Shown piece after piece: positions 1-11,880 of a DNA stretch of 64,000 bases (position 1 is its first letter; every line of letters begins with the position of its first letter). The DNA lies in NCBI GenBank assembly GCA_019925095.2, contig CM034389.1, positions 19,579,435-19,643,434 on the forward strand. The letters are read 5' to 3'. Source of the DNA: Dendrolimus kikuchii (Eukaryota > Arthropoda > Insecta > Lepidoptera > Lasiocampidae). The notes under the pieces were generated by a model. It worked only from the letters and a program-made list of their open reading frames with translations, made no database searches and had not been told where the DNA came from. The translations under genes were made by a program, and so were the position numbers.

Positions 1-1060
1 GGTTATCAGTTATGAGTTCAATAACAATTGATTCCATAAAGTTGTGTAATAGATAAACTTAAGTTAATTGTTAACCTACAACCAGAACCAAAACTCGCCA
101 CTAGCTGGATCTATTTAAGAACGAATATCTAATATTTATTTACATCAAACAAAAACGTCAACAACAGAACGTCAAACAAGAGATATGGAATAGGTAAACG
201 CCTAATATTGGGCAGTTAAGTTGAACCTAGTTTAACTATTGTACGATGGTGTGATCAGGAACGTAATTTTGTAAGTTATTGAATCGATAGTGCTAACGAA
301 CAGATAAACTATAGTTAAAGGTACCTCAGAAACCGGGCATCAGTGAATTAATTGAATAGTTGTACACTAATTGTACAATACCGAAAGGATCATCGCGTCC
401 TTTCAGTACTGTGCCTTTCAACCAAATTGATCCAGTTTGATTGATTCGTGTAATATCAGTATAAGCTATATTTTGTTTAATAATTAAAAGTTATTCTATT
501 GTCATCGGTTCTTAAACGGTCTAAAAAATTTCATATTAATCATACCTCTGGAAGTAGGTAGGTGTAAATTGTGTTGAAAGATTCCGTTACATTGATACAG
601 GTCAAGCTAATAGCAAGTGTGTTAAAAATCAAAACCTTAAATTAACCGTTAAATTTTTACAACTCTAAACCCTCGGGCGAAAGCTAATAGTGCCCGTGTT
701 CTATAAAGTGAAATTTTGTATGATAAATGGCGGCACCTTGCGATCATTTAGACCACCCGCGTCGTAGACATAATACCCATTTGTCACGAGAAAATCTATG
801 GAGTGAGATTAAGTACTTATCTACAAGTTTCTAATGTCAAAACATAAGCTTTTTATAGTGCTTTTATTTTAAACAAAACGATTGGTATGTACCTACTTTG
901 AGAATAGGGTTAGATGACAGTAAAATCAATGGGAACACTTTCTATCATCTTTCGAAACGTCGTGACGTCATAGTATTTGCAATGTTTTGACTTTTTTATA
1001 GCGCAACTGGAGAACATATTGATGACCCACCTCAACGATAATGGTTATCGTTCTCTATAG
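1..1060. other. AT-rich DNA, no gene recognised
   Basis: No open frame of useful length and no transposon end was recognised. A small hairpin-forming pair (GAAAGGA and TCCTTTC) lies near 384-407. A slightly GC-richer patch at about 660-790 has no visible coding signal. Confidence 0.6.
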
Positions 1061-1063
1061 ATA

Positions 1064-1186
1064 TTTGCAACACCAAAAGGTGCTTACCAAAGTGCTGTCG
1101 GCTTTGAAGAGGGTGCTGGAATCTAGCCGCTGATGCCGGAACGCAACTCAAGGTTGTTATGGCGGCATACCCCAGACCATTTATTG
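1064..1186 (-). repeat. SINE-like family A, partial copy
   Basis: This is a fragment of the most frequent dispersed repeat in the window. It shares the blocks 'caacaccaaaaggtgct', 'gatgccggaacgcaact' and 'gttatggcggcatac' with the fuller copies at 3.44, 14.08, 32.44 and 45 kb. In the orientation defined by an A-rich 3' tail it lies on the minus strand. It lacks both the tail and the 5' block, and it abuts a LINE remnant at 1188. Confidence 0.7.
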
Positions 1187-1187
1187 T

Positions 1188-1565
1188 ACAAAAGAAATGT
1201 ATCAGAGCAATAACAGATATCCATCTTTTAGATAGCTGTATACCCTCATTTAAGTTTTTACCTTTGTTACCTCTACCATACTTACATATTATGGAAATAT
1301 GTAATTTGTAAAAAAATAGTGTTTTTGAATTTCATGACAGTAAACAAACAAGAAGCATAAGAAATAAAGGAATATAGTTTTACCAAACATTAGACTGTCG
1401 TTATACAAAAACAATGTTTAGTGCATGGCAATCTTAATATATAATAAGCTGCGCCCTCACATCCTAAATAAATTAAATGTATCCCATTACTTAAGAGAAA
1501 GCTCTCAGAATGGTTGATTAACAGATGCTTTTACTCAGTTACAGAATATTTGAATTCTAAATAGC
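1188..1565 (+). pseudogene. LINE reverse transcriptase C-terminal remnant (Jockey/CR1-like)
   Basis: Reading in frame from about 1188 gives QKKCIRAITDIH, then SCIPSFKFLPLLPLPYLHIM, then a stop at about 1309. This is the layout of the C-terminal part of ORF2 in Jockey/CR1-type LINEs, where 'KRAIR.I' precedes 'LP....YI'. After further stops and shifts the last part reads KLSEWLINRCFYSVTEYLN and ends just before 1565, like the usual terminus of such proteins. The catalytic reverse transcriptase core is absent. It is a decayed 5'-truncated insertion and cannot encode a working enzyme. The clade is uncertain. Confidence 0.6.
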
Positions 1566-1575
1566 GTTACATGAC

Positions 1576-1929
1576 AATATATATTAATACGTGAAGCAAA
1601 AACACAGCAAAAACCCCTTTTTACGAAAATTGCGCGGACGGAGGAGTATGAAATTTCGCACACTTAAAATTTATATAGAGAAGGAGTGCAGAGTGCGATT
1701 TTTTTTTAACGTATGCATAAAAATACATACACACATTACCATCTATTTGACACACACTCGCATATATTATATATACTCTTTTGTTTATTGTTAAAGTAAA
1801 ATGAAGAGTGTAGCCTTGGCAAAATCTGTGATTATAAAAGTATAGTCTGACAACAGAACCTTAATAATGTTGAAACTTATAATTTAAATTAATTATTATG
1901 GTAGAATTTCGACCACGGGCGACCACTAG
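1576..1929 (+). mobile_element. Non-autonomous Helitron-like element B
   Basis: It begins with TATATATTAATACG and ends with CGACCACTAG followed by T, which matches the Helitron rule of insertion between A and T with a CTRR 3' end. A second copy at 29605-30144 is alignable over its whole length apart from a MITE insertion. Shared blocks include 'cccctttttacgaaa', 'agtatgaaatttc', 'tagccttggcaaaatctgtg' and 'gaatttcgaccac'. No Rep/helicase sequence is present, so movement would have depended on an autonomous element elsewhere. The short open frame at 1591-1794 lies entirely within it and is not considered a gene. Confidence 0.6.
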
Positions 1930-2115
1930 TAATAATAATAAGACAAGACGTGAGATTGAGTCTATTAATTTAGGGTAATTTTGACTCCAAAATACTGTAT
2001 CAACATTCAATTGTAATTCCTTAAATATGACTAAATAAATTAAATTATATTATTATAATATACCTGTAGTGTAAATTATGGTACAAATGATTAAATTACA
2101 TAAATTAAATTACCA

Positions 2116-2305
2116 GTAGGGTTCCTCACAAACGTCGGGGAAATTTTCTGTGTCCGAACGGAAAATTCCCGAACGAATCAATTTTCAATCGCACGGAGCG
2201 TGAAACAAACACTTTAGAGGATGTGTTTCCGACAAGATTTGTTAATAGCGCTCCACGTTCAGGTTTGGACGCGGAATCTATCTTGACGTTTGTGAATAAC
2301 CCTAC
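2116..2305. repeat. Inverted-repeat element, 190 bp
   Basis: A 21-bp arm at 2116-2136 (GTAGGGTT-CCT-CACAAACGTC) recurs inverted at 2285-2305 with mismatches only in the central triplet. This suggests a small foldback or MITE. I cannot see a clear target-site duplication. The open frames on both strands here (2126-2332 and 2223-2420) have no recognisable motif. Confidence 0.5.
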
Positions 2306-2342
2306 AGGCTTCCTACAGGAGTGGCCATCCAAAAAGGCAAAT

Positions 2343-2446
2343 ATGTGTTGTTTTGTGGCTTCCTATGATAGGCCTCCCGGTCGCAAGAGTACTGTTGTTG
2401 TTACTTACTCTGGTAGTTAATTAGCTACCCTGTTCCTGCACAGATA
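2343..2446 (-). repeat. SINE-like family A, degraded 5' part
   Basis: The string around 2347-2390 (tgttgttttgtggcttcctatgataggcctcc) follows the block next to the 5' end of family A. The segment at 2429-2446 (ctgttcctgcacagataaa) matches its 5' end read in reverse. The piece between them is diverged. Confidence 0.5.
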
Positions 2447-3261
2447 AATAAAAAAAAACACTTGTCCAATATTATCTTACTGTTACGGTATTTGTATTAT
2501 AAACATATTTTGTTTTTGAAATGGAAACCAAAACAGAAAATATCTGTTAAACTTTAGTTTGTCATTTAGTGAAATGTAACAGTTACAGTTCACTTGATTA
2601 TAAGGACACCTTGAATTTGAACCGAAAAATAAAGATAACATTTTATAATTGACCATTCAATGTCAAAGAACTAAATAAGTTGATATCAGTATCCTACACT
2701 AGTATTGCCAGCTTTGATTGTACATTTTGCTTAATCTTTTTTTGTTACTTTTACCATGGAACAACATCTTCTTCTATCCTTTAGTAAACAGTATAAAACT
2801 AATGTTTAAACGAAATTTAAGCTGATCTACGAATAAACTGAGAATTGTAATTTTTATAATTTTAACGTAATTAAGTTACTATGTATGGCAAGTAAGTTTT
2901 GTAATACGGTGGTTATATTAAAAAGACGTCTTCAAAAATAACTAAAAAGAAATGACCCAAACAAAAACATAACACACACACATACACACACATATAAACT
3001 TGAAACATATTTTTATTAGTTATATATCGTTATGTATAGTATTCTTTTTCCATGGTAGTAAGGAAAAGTAAAATATTTCAAATCTTAACAAATAGAGGAA
3101 GATCTAGGCTCCAGTATTCTACTATAGGTAGAATAAATGCAGTATAAGTTAAGTTTCCTCCATTGTACTAGTTTATAACTCAATGTATTTAACTTGAAAT
3201 AAATGTAGAATTATTATTAAAAAATCCATACTTCCATACTTTAATATTATAGCTGCTACGC
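2447..3261. other. AT-rich DNA, no gene recognised
   Basis: No coding or transposon structure was recognised. There is a short CA-rich run at about 2972-2993. Confidence 0.6.
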
Positions 3262-3412
3262 TGTTACGCTTTCACAGAAATACTACTGCACCGTTTATTT
3301 TGAAAATTGGTATATATGTAGTTTCAATAATTTGACAGGATATAGGATACTTTCTATTTCAGAAAATGGGATAGTTTCCGGGATAATATTAACCAAATTT
3401 TCTGGGGGCGAA
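3262..3412 (+). repeat. Helitron-type fragment (internal block)
   Basis: The series 'acgctttcacagaaatacta', 'ggtatatatgtag' and 'atgggatagtttccgggata' is the same block that occurs in tandem at 25.45-25.72 kb. Neither element end is visible here. Confidence 0.5.
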
Positions 3413-3440
3413 TGCATCTAGTCATACATTTGTTTATTGC

Positions 3441-3750
3441 ATGAGTTCAGCAGACAGGCAGACGGCCCACTTGATGGAAAGTGGTTACCATCGCCTGTAG
3501 ACATTTGTACCACCAAAGGTGCTGAAAATGCGCTGTTGCTCTTTTACGGGAGACTGGAACCTGTTCACTAATGCCGGAACACAAATCAAGGTTGTTATGG
3601 CGGCATATGCTAGACCACAGGTGGTAGCCATTCAGTCGGGCAAATACCCAACCACCTGGCTATGGGTTGTTTTGTCGCCTGTTACGACAGGTCGCCTGGC
3701 TGCAGGAAGTTGTATTCTTTCTCCTTCATTCTCATATATATGGGAGCAGT
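3441..3750 (-). repeat. SINE-like family A, nearly full copy
   Basis: In the plus-strand text it runs from 'gagttcagcagacaggcaga' at the 3' side to 'tgcaggaagttgtattcttt' near the 5' side, with about 300 bp of recognisable homology to the copies at 14.08 and 45.1 kb. The T-rich stretch before 3441 would be the remains of an A-rich tail. The open frame at 3519-3752 arises from this repeat and is not a gene. Confidence 0.75.
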
Positions 3751-4568
3751 GAATTGAAAGTAAATATATTATCTTTCTCAAATAGGTAATTGTGTAACAT
3801 ACAGTTTAATAATCTTACCTTTTATTTCCTTGTATAAAGTTATAAGGTTACTTAACCATAACTTCCTCTAACACTTCTAAAACGTAACTAATGTTTTAAT
3901 AATTTTCCTCTTAATAACGCCTCAAATGACGAAGATCAACTGTATAACTGATGACGTATAATACGATTTAGTTGAACAAAAAATCTGAGCATCTTTAAAG
4001 TCCATGTATTAGTCATCTAATTTATTATTTGGACCTGTGTTATATAGGTTGCTGCTTTACAAAGGTAGCTATTCACACATTTTTCAAGTTTCTAAGCAAT
4101 GTACATTAAAATGGTAGGCATGGTGTAAGATTGTTGGTAATAGTCGTCTGTCTAGCCACAGTCTAGTCGGTCGAAAAGTCAATGGCAGGCCTACTTTCTT
4201 ATGATATTTCGCTTGTACTCTTTTTGGTCATTGAAATAACTGGACGAAACGATTGTTAAAGTATCCGATACGAATACTTCAATTATTTCCACTCTATGTA
4301 ACTATAATTATGCTTTGAGGGTTCGCCCCAGTTATGGTTTCTGTGTGGTCTTTCACAACTGCTTTTTTGTCGCTTGTGGTCTAATAATTTTTTGATATTT
4401 TAATGACTTTCATAGAGTTTAAAGGAACAAAAAGTTGGATCTTTTGTGTTCGGAACTCGTTTTAATGATTATGAGCTTCTTATAAAATAGGCTTTCCACA
4501 AGTATTTCGAATTTATTATTAATGCCAACATATCAATTTAAAATTGTAACAAGGTTATTATCAGGCTT
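3751..4568. other. AT-rich DNA, no gene recognised
   Basis: Nothing beyond ordinary AT-rich sequence was recognised. Confidence 0.6.
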
Positions 4569-4651
4569 ATTCATATTGAGTTTGAGTTAGATTGAAGTCT
4601 TCTTTAAGAACCATAAAGTAGCCTTCGATCTTACTCAAAATCAATATGAAT
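4569..4651. repeat. Foldback repeat (29-bp arms)
   Basis: The arm at 4569-4597 is repeated inverted at 4623-4651 with 3 mismatches in 29 bp, separated by 25 bp. The arms contain ATTCATATTGA and the complement of TCAATATGAAT. It looks like a MITE or MITE remnant. No target-site duplication is obvious. Confidence 0.6.
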
Positions 4652-5337
4652 TAGACCATATAACTTTTATAGTACATTGCGTTTTGTTCGATAAGTTTAA
4701 AATTTCATAAGATAATGAATGCAGTAGAGAAACACATTTGTAGTACGGAAAACTTTGTAGCCAATCCTAGTGCCACACAGTCCGTGTAACATCGGCGGAA
4801 AGTCTAACTACCTTACGATGACCTGTGATGGATTCGATCACCATGTGATGATTGTTTTCAGTCTTGGTATATTACTATTCGTTTTTACGAGTGTATACAT
4901 GGTTACTATGAATATGATAGTGTTTATAATCTTTACTAAAGAAATAATTCTTGAAGTTCCGGTCTAGTGCGTCCAACGGTTATGTTCAATTTGATAGACT
5001 AAGAAGACCGTTAATCGAGATAAAAACTAATACTTTTATAACCCAATTTTTGGTTCAGGAAACGCTATGCAGGTTGAAGTGGTAGGGGCCATTCACATCT
5101 GCCTCTGAAATAATAGCACACGGAGTAAACGAGCCCTAGAGTGATAACCACGTCTTAGTGAACGTACAAGACATAATTTAGCCCGGTCAATTGATGACCT
5201 TTGCAAAATCGTCAGTAGATTCTGGAAGAGGAAACGAAGACCCAAGAAAATATGGCGTAAACTTGCGGAGGTCTACGTCTATATGTCTACGTCTAAGCGA
5301 TATTTACTGTGGCTCCTATGTTTATTATACATATATA
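4652..5337. other. AT-rich DNA with a possible LINE tail
   Basis: Most of this stretch has no recognisable feature. Around 5225-5290 one frame reads RRPKKIWRKLAEVYV, which resembles the W-RKLAE-AYV end of some insect LINE ORF2 proteins. It is short and decayed, so the assignment is weak. The frame at 4770-4967 shows no known motif. Confidence 0.35.
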
Positions 5338-6106
5338 TCTGTACTAATATTATAAAGCTGAAGAGTTTGTTTGTTTAAACGCGCTAATCTCAGGAACCGC
5401 TGGTCCGATTTGAAAAATTCTTTCAGTGTTGAATAGTAAATTTACCGAGGAAAGCTATAGGATATATTATATTTTCGAAAAAAATAGGGATCCTTACTAA
5501 AAGTCCAATAATGTAACCCAAGGTGTAAAAAAATGACCCGAAAAAATCCTTACACGGCGTGCGCTGCGAAAACTATTTACTATAGAACAAAACAATGTAC
5601 TACCACTTTGCAGAACATATAATTGTCTACAAAAAATATTGCGTAACCATATGTCTAACTATTGTAGTTATCTCACAATAAGTGTTATCTTTTATTTTTT
5701 TAAATAATTAAAATGCCGTCGCTTCAAAAATACTTTATTTTGTACCTTGGTATTAATCCTTATCAAAATAAATTACTCCATATTCAAGACGAATTCAATA
5801 CCTCTCTAGAACTTCTTGAATTATTCAATTCGGACCTTTCATTCAAAAGATATCGCGATATTTAAAATGTAAGTATTAGTGTTGTAGCCAAATATACTAA
5901 TGTTGTTTGATTGAACGCGCTAATCTCAGGAACTACTGGTCTGATTTGAAAAATTCTTTCAGTGTTGGATAGCCCATTTATCGAGGAAGGCTATAGGCTA
6001 TATATCACGCTAAGACCAATAGGAGCGGATCACCAATGAAGAATGTTTCATAATCGGAGGGTTTTGAAAGCAAATTTCACGCGGACGACGTCGCGGGCAC
6101 AGCTAG
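5338..6106 (+). mobile_element. Helitron-like element(s) with duplicated block
   Basis: The 5' end (TCTGTACTAATATTATAAAG) and the 3' end (GTCGCGGGCACAGCTAG followed by T) match non-autonomous Helitrons of Lepidoptera. An approximately 95-bp block (aacgcgctaatctcaggaac ... gctatagg) occurs twice, at about 5378-5470 and 5908-6000. This is either two partial elements joined head to tail or an internal duplication. There is no transposase-related coding sequence. Confidence 0.65.
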
Positions 6107-7563
6107 TGTATTATAAACAGGAACTCTGACTTTAGAGCCAAACGTTAGAACTGTTTAAGAACGTTTTACTTTTCAAAATTTGAATTTATTATGTCATGAG
6201 ACTAACTGACAGCTAATACTATTGGTACCGCCCTATAACTTTCTTTCAATCTATACAATCTTCTTTTCTCAATATTTAAATTCTTCTTTTAAATCTGGCG
6301 GCGTGTTCTCTTTTTCGCACGCATGTCAGTCATTCCTTTCATCATGTCATCAAATAAATTAAATTAACAAACAATAAGTATAAAATATAATTAATATCTC
6401 TCCGCGCCACACCGTTTAGTTACTAAATACTGTAAATACCTTTTATAAATTAATATATAATATACTATAACCCACACCGCAAGTACAAAATACTATAAAT
6501 ATATTGTTTATACTGAAGTGAAGTGAAATGGATTGAGAAGCAGAGGAGCAGCTGCATTTCATGCCTATTAACCAGGTACATGCGTGCTCATTCTCAAATT
6601 TCCATAATAATTACCCAACATTTCTTTTCCTGTAAAATTTACATAGTTTGCTTATCGCAAAACCCAGCGCTGCCGCAACAACTATTTAATTAAAAATGTT
6701 ATAATAATAGTAAGAAGTATTTTTTCCTGTCTACACATACAAGTTTTATTCATTATTTTAGTCTTTAATTGTATTATATATATTTTCGCTTATAAACAAA
6801 AAAACAATAAATAAAATGAACAAGTTGGCGGTAGGCTAAAAAAAATATTATTATGTATATATCGTCAGCATCAGTGCAGAACGCTGTAAATACATTTTTT
6901 GGTGATATTATTTTTTCGTCAAATTATTAACAAGTATTAATTACAGAATAATTTTTATTTATGTAGTATGTATATTTATACAACATACGAGGTCCTGCAT
7001 TGACGCCGACGATATCTTGTATATTCTATTACATCTAAATATTTTTTCTATCGTTCTTGCTTGTATTATTTGACAAACTATTGTTTCGCTCTCGATCATT
7101 GAAATACAATGTATACCAATGCTCTCGATAGAAAGATTCCTCGATAGACGGAGTCGTCCGGACGCGGACTGATGGCAAACACATTTACGTAATGTTGTTT
7201 TTCTATACAATATGACAAAAGACAACCCGTCACGGTCGTTTCATCTTTTTTGCCATATTTATAACTAAAGCGACGGCAAACAATAAGAGCTATGTTATGT
7301 ACGCTTGCAATAACTAGGCCTAACGCGACTTTCACTACTATGGTACTTGTTCAGTATTTAGTCAAACTTAAGCGGAGAATAGGGGAGTGGACTGTCAAGT
7401 CAATTGAGATACCTACCTACTTATGACATCATAAGTAGATACAAGTAAAATGATTCAAATGAGTCTAATAGTGTATTAATTATTGTTTAAAAAGCAATTG
7501 AAAATGGACAAATGGAATATGTTATTTCAATGTTATTCATCTGTAAACATTCTTTTATATATA
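6107..7563. other. AT-rich DNA, no gene recognised
   Basis: Overlapping minus-strand frames at 6959-7225 and 7096-7335 (88 and 79 residues) sit in a less AT-rich patch. They contain no motif I recognise, and their start codons have no supporting context. The rest is AT-rich and featureless. Confidence 0.5.
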
Positions 7564-8871
7564 CCTAGTCCAGCCATAAGTTCTGTTACAAATGAAAAAG
7601 CATTTTTTTTAAATGAAGTAATGCAATATTATTAAAGTTTATATCTACATATTTATTAAAGTCTCAGCAAAAAATTAAAAAAATATTCTATTCGAAATGG
7701 CCACTTTTGCTTTTATACAAGCCTTAATCTGTTTGGCCACGAATCTATGGATGTACGCACTGTTTCCAAGGGAAATTTTGCCACTGCTTGCTCTAAAGAT
7801 ATTTTAAGAGACTCAATGTCGCCGTGTCGTTTAGAGCAGGCCATGTCCTCTAAAACTGACCATAATTTGAAGTCTAAAGGGTTGAGGTCTGGGCTAGATG
7901 AGGGCCAGTCTTCAGCTCTTATGAAGTCCGGAACATTGGTTTCAAGCCAGGCTTGGGTAGTTCGTGCCTTGTGACCAGGTCTTGCTGGAAAGTCCACGGA
8001 ATATTTTTAAAAAGTGTATTGCTGAGAGGTTTCACAACATGATCCAAGACTGTATCTTGAAACACTTTGGCTGAAGTTTTCACTCCTTTTTCACAAAAAT
8101 GTAGTTTTGTGACTCCTTGATAAGACACGCCCCACCAAACCATCACTGACGCAGGATGATGACCATGTTGTACCTTTCCGACCACTTGAGCAGTTTCTTT
8201 AGAACTGTAAGCGTACACTTTATCATTTTGCTTATTATAGTGTTCTTCAATCGTGAACATTTTTTCATCGGTAAAGAAGATATTTCTGTGCCTTTCACCT
8301 GCGTATCGCGACAGAAGGCGTTTTGATCGATCCACTTTAATTGTAAAGATTGATTTAGGGCATGTCCTGTATATCGACGATAAGCACCGAGCTTCAGGTC
8401 TTATTTTATAATACGCGATAGAGTCCTAGCGGGAATCTTCATTTATCGCGATAAGATTTTTTGCTTCCTAATGGGGTTTCGACGAATTCTGGCTTTAACA
8501 GCATTAACAGCCTTTGCAGTTATAACAGCACGCGGCCGCCTCGATCTTTTCTGGTCTTCGACAGACGAAGTGTTGTTGTATTTGTTGATAGTACGATATA
8601 CGAACATACGGCTGATACCAAGCTTTTGAAGTGTCTGGAATGTGACCCGATGGCTCCATACCCACTTTGTGCAAGGCGGTCATTGCAATCCTTTTTTCTT
8701 TAACATCCCATTCCATATTGTAATTTGATAATGAACACGAAAAAATGAGTTAGTGAAATGGCGCAAAATCGAAAGAAGTTTTTAAAATAATATAGGTACG
8801 TGTTCCAAATTCAAAATAATTAAAAAGTTGAAAAAAAGTTTTTATGTAACAGTATTTATGGCCAGACTAGT
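7564..8871 (-). mobile_element. mariner-type transposon, maT (DD37D) group, complete but decayed
   Basis: Terminal inverted repeats of about 30 bp are visible. The left one reads CCTAGTCCAGCCATAAGTTC and the right one, inverted, reads ACTAGTCTGGCCATAAATAC. Both are followed by CTGTTACA. The 1308-bp element is flanked by TA at 7562-7563 and 8872-8873, the duplication expected for Tc1/mariner insertion. The transposase reads on the minus strand and is broken. The length is normal for the superfamily, so this is a full-size copy inactivated by small indels. Confidence 0.85.
7675..8716 (-). pseudogene. maT-type mariner transposase, frameshifted
   Basis: The product would have been a cut-and-paste transposase acting on the flanking inverted repeats. 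Reading down the minus strand, the N-terminal helix-turn-helix region lies around 8716-8350 and includes KEKRIAMTALHKVGMEPSG. The catalytic core follows. FFTDEKMFTIEEHYNKQND carries the first Asp, WTFQQD at about 7970 carries the second, and SSSPDLNPLDFKLWSVLED carries the third. Allowing for two residues lost at a frameshift just after the second Asp, the second-to-third spacing is 37 residues, the DD37D signature of maT elements. At least three frameshifts are seen (about 8350-8500, about 7965 and about 7735), so no functional protein is encoded. The last segment, KACIKAKVAISN, ends at a stop at 7675-7677. Confidence 0.85.
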
Positions 8872-8914
8872 TATATATAAATTATATATTTACGTTTACT
8901 GGATATTGACATAT

Positions 8915-8941
8915 CACCCAAAATTAAGCTAATTTTGGGTG
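8915..8941. repeat. Perfect 12-bp hairpin
   Basis: CACCCAAAATTA at 8915-8926 and its exact reverse complement at 8930-8941 are separated by a 3-base loop. It lies about 45 bp outside the mariner right end. No function is implied. Confidence 0.7.
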
Positions 8942-11629
8942 TACTTACTATAAATCGACTTTTTACTCCGGTACGTGTATAAGCATAAATGGTTTTTATT
9001 ATTTACAAAATTATTTTATCATATAACTACTTGAAAATTTGATTTCTAGTTGTTAATTGAAATCAGACTTAAACCAATACAGATAGACTCAAATACACAT
9101 GTAAGGTTGAAAATTCACACAAGTTTTAATCTTAAAGTATACCGAAATTGCTGGAGAAAGTGATTTCTCCGAACCATTACGAGTCCAAACTTTTGTGTGC
9201 ATTAAACACGTATTATAAAAGAAGTAAAAGTTGAAAAGAACGAATTTTCCATTATTTGAAGACTAGAGCTTTCTTCGCGCTGGATAAGCTGCGTGGAAAG
9301 TGCTATAAAACTTTCAAAAGATGGTGTTTGCACAGTGACCTTAATATATTCGTATGTACCAGAGGCTAAGTTCGAACGCTATGTAGGTAGTCGATAACAA
9401 GAGACTTCCAAGTGCGCTGACCTGCATGTAGTATCTATATTTTTGGGTATTGAGTTAAAAATTACGAAGCAGGGTTACCACAGTGTGAACTAGCACACTT
9501 TTTTTTAAGCCAAATAATTACACTGGCCGGTGTAATAATTTTGATATACTAAAAATAATATAAACCAAAATTTATTCATATTGACATTTTTCAGGGGTTT
9601 TGTATTAATCGTAGCCGTTTTCGTAAAAATGGAAGACTTATAAAATCCTTATGTTCGCCTCTTGTTTGTGGGCAATGTGTTAAGTAGTACATTAATTTTT
9701 CTCAAAGATTACTTAATCTGAAATTTGGTATCTACCACTATGTAGTGTTGGAGTGAAATCATAGAAATACTGTAATTTAGACAGAGTAGTCTTAATGGTA
9801 ATTGAGGGATGAATTTTTATATAACCTGCCCTTGATAGGTCTTCCAAAATTATAATGATTTTAATGAATAATTTATTCAAGATAACATAGAAATAGTCTT
9901 TCTTAAATTTATAAACCTCATTTAAACTTCGAACTAATGGAAAATTCTAAAGAAAATCTTTATGGTAGATATTTAAAAAATGCTTTCAACTGAAATTAGT
10001 TTTAACAATATTTTTAAATAAGTAGATTCTGAGATGTTTTTGATTAAATGTTTTTTATGGTTACATAATCAAATTATGATACAGCGAATTTCATCTCTGC
10101 GAGAAACTTCATCGGGCGTCGTCTCCTGCGGATTTGATTTTTATATGTTCAAACACTTGCAATTCGCTCCTAAATATCCCACGCTTGACTCTTCTCAATG
10201 CACTTAAGCCTAACCTTCATAATAACAGTGGAAAATTGGTACAATGCAATTACGCCGTTCCCGTAATTAACATTTACGATAGAAATGCAATTTCCTTTTA
10301 GCGCCTCAGGTTGAGAGGCGTTTTATTACAGTATAATCGAAACTTGAACGACGCAAGTGTGTTCTTGGCTTTTATTTTGAGTTGCAGCTTTTACGACTAT
10401 CGTGTATTTAGAAAAGGTTCGAGCGTTGTGTATTGTAGTTAAATATCATTTTATGGCGTATAGTTAATTAAACTAAGATATTATAATCTAATACCATACA
10501 GAAAATCTAACTTGTTATATTATATTCCTATAATCCCTCAAGACTATAAGTAGAACACTAAGCCTCGGTCACCATCTTATAAGGGTAAGGTTTTTTTTTA
10601 CTGGAAACTTGATTGATATATGTATTGATTTTGTGTTTTATATTTAAGAATTATAATTATTGTATGTTTCCTAAACTAATTAAATAAATAAGCGCTGGCT
10701 AGGTTTCTTCGCTGGGTTATCATACGGATCGGTTGTTCGAGCTAAACAGCAGCCCAAATTTATGGTTGATAAACTTTATTTATTTCTATGACCAACTTTA
10801 AAGCTTTTCTTTCTATAAAAAAATAATAATTTCCTGTTAAATTATGTACAATTTCGCTGGTTTGCCAATTAAATAGTGATACGAATAAATTTTAAATTAA
10901 TAGCAAAATAAATCTCGAAATCGAATTGAGTACTAAACATTGTTCTATTCTTGTTGTTGCCAGCTCCAAAGTCTTTGGCATTAATGTTGCCTATGTATAT
11001 ATTTATTACATATATATAATATACGGTAAAAGAGGCAGGTAACGATAAATGCTATTGTAGCTATCTACGCCCTTCGTACTATTTTATCCATAAATTCATA
11101 TAGCAATTGTAATTATATATTTAAACAAATTGACAATGAAACCATATAACAGTCGCAATTTTTGAAAGTTGTTAATAACATTTCAGGCCAATTTAGGAAT
11201 TTTCCCAATTAGCCTAGTTTGTCTGCAGACTAAGGATGCATTCAAGGATGCGTGGAGTCAGACAGACACGAGTCTCGGCCTCTGTGTAGTCACAAACTGG
11301 CGGAACAGTTCTAATTGAGTTCTGGAGCCAAGGTCGTCGCAGACAGGCACTAACTGTATCAATGCGAAGATTGCCGTTGAAATGCGGGTGCCTGACTTAG
11401 TAACGATAGCAGCATAAGTTACCTTTTTTTATATAGGCTTTTCATAACAAATAATCTGAGTCAATTTTGTCGTAGTATCCATAAAAGATCTAGCATTTTT
11501 TGATGTTAAATTGTGCTATGATAATGTTAGGTTTGTTAAAAAACTTTATACCCTTTAATATTTTATACCCCAATGCCTGTCATACCATAGCCTTGGTTGA
11601 TAAAACTTTTCTTAGGACTGTTAAGATTC
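8942..11629. other. AT-rich DNA, no gene recognised
   Basis: No transposon ends or coding frames were recognised. A less AT-rich patch at about 10085-10340 contains CGCCTC/GAGGCG arms followed by TTTTATTA (about 10304-10325). A second such patch is at about 11215-11420. Either could be conserved non-coding DNA or old repeat, and the sequence alone does not decide. Confidence 0.5.
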
Positions 11630-11880
11630 GTCCGGGCTCGAGGTGAATGCGTAGGCGAACCCGCAGCCTGGACAAGTGACATTCGAGTATCGGCCAGGGG
11701 TTTTAGTGAATACACTAAACCGTGGCGTGGCAATTGCATTCCTGATAAGATGCTAGTGCCACCCCGATGAGGCGAATCCTACACACTGGTCGTGACTTGC
11801 CCCGACGCTCGGCTGATGGTCCTCAACCGGATTTCCACTTGTTATCCATGTTTCATACAAATAAAGATTTCATTTCATTT
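11630..11880 (+). repeat. Retroposon 3' end with TTTCA-repeat tail
   Basis: A GC-richer block of about 200 bp ends in ACAAATAAAGATTTCATTTC, which is a polyadenylation-like signal followed by a short TTTCA repeat. This is the appearance of a LINE 3' untranslated region or a SINE tail. I do not recognise the family, and no coding sequence is included. Confidence 0.5.

Noticed and set aside
10300..10330. GC hairpin followed by T run resembling a bacterial terminator
   Set aside because: Short 6-bp arms in eukaryotic-type DNA with no adjacent gene. Chance is sufficient.
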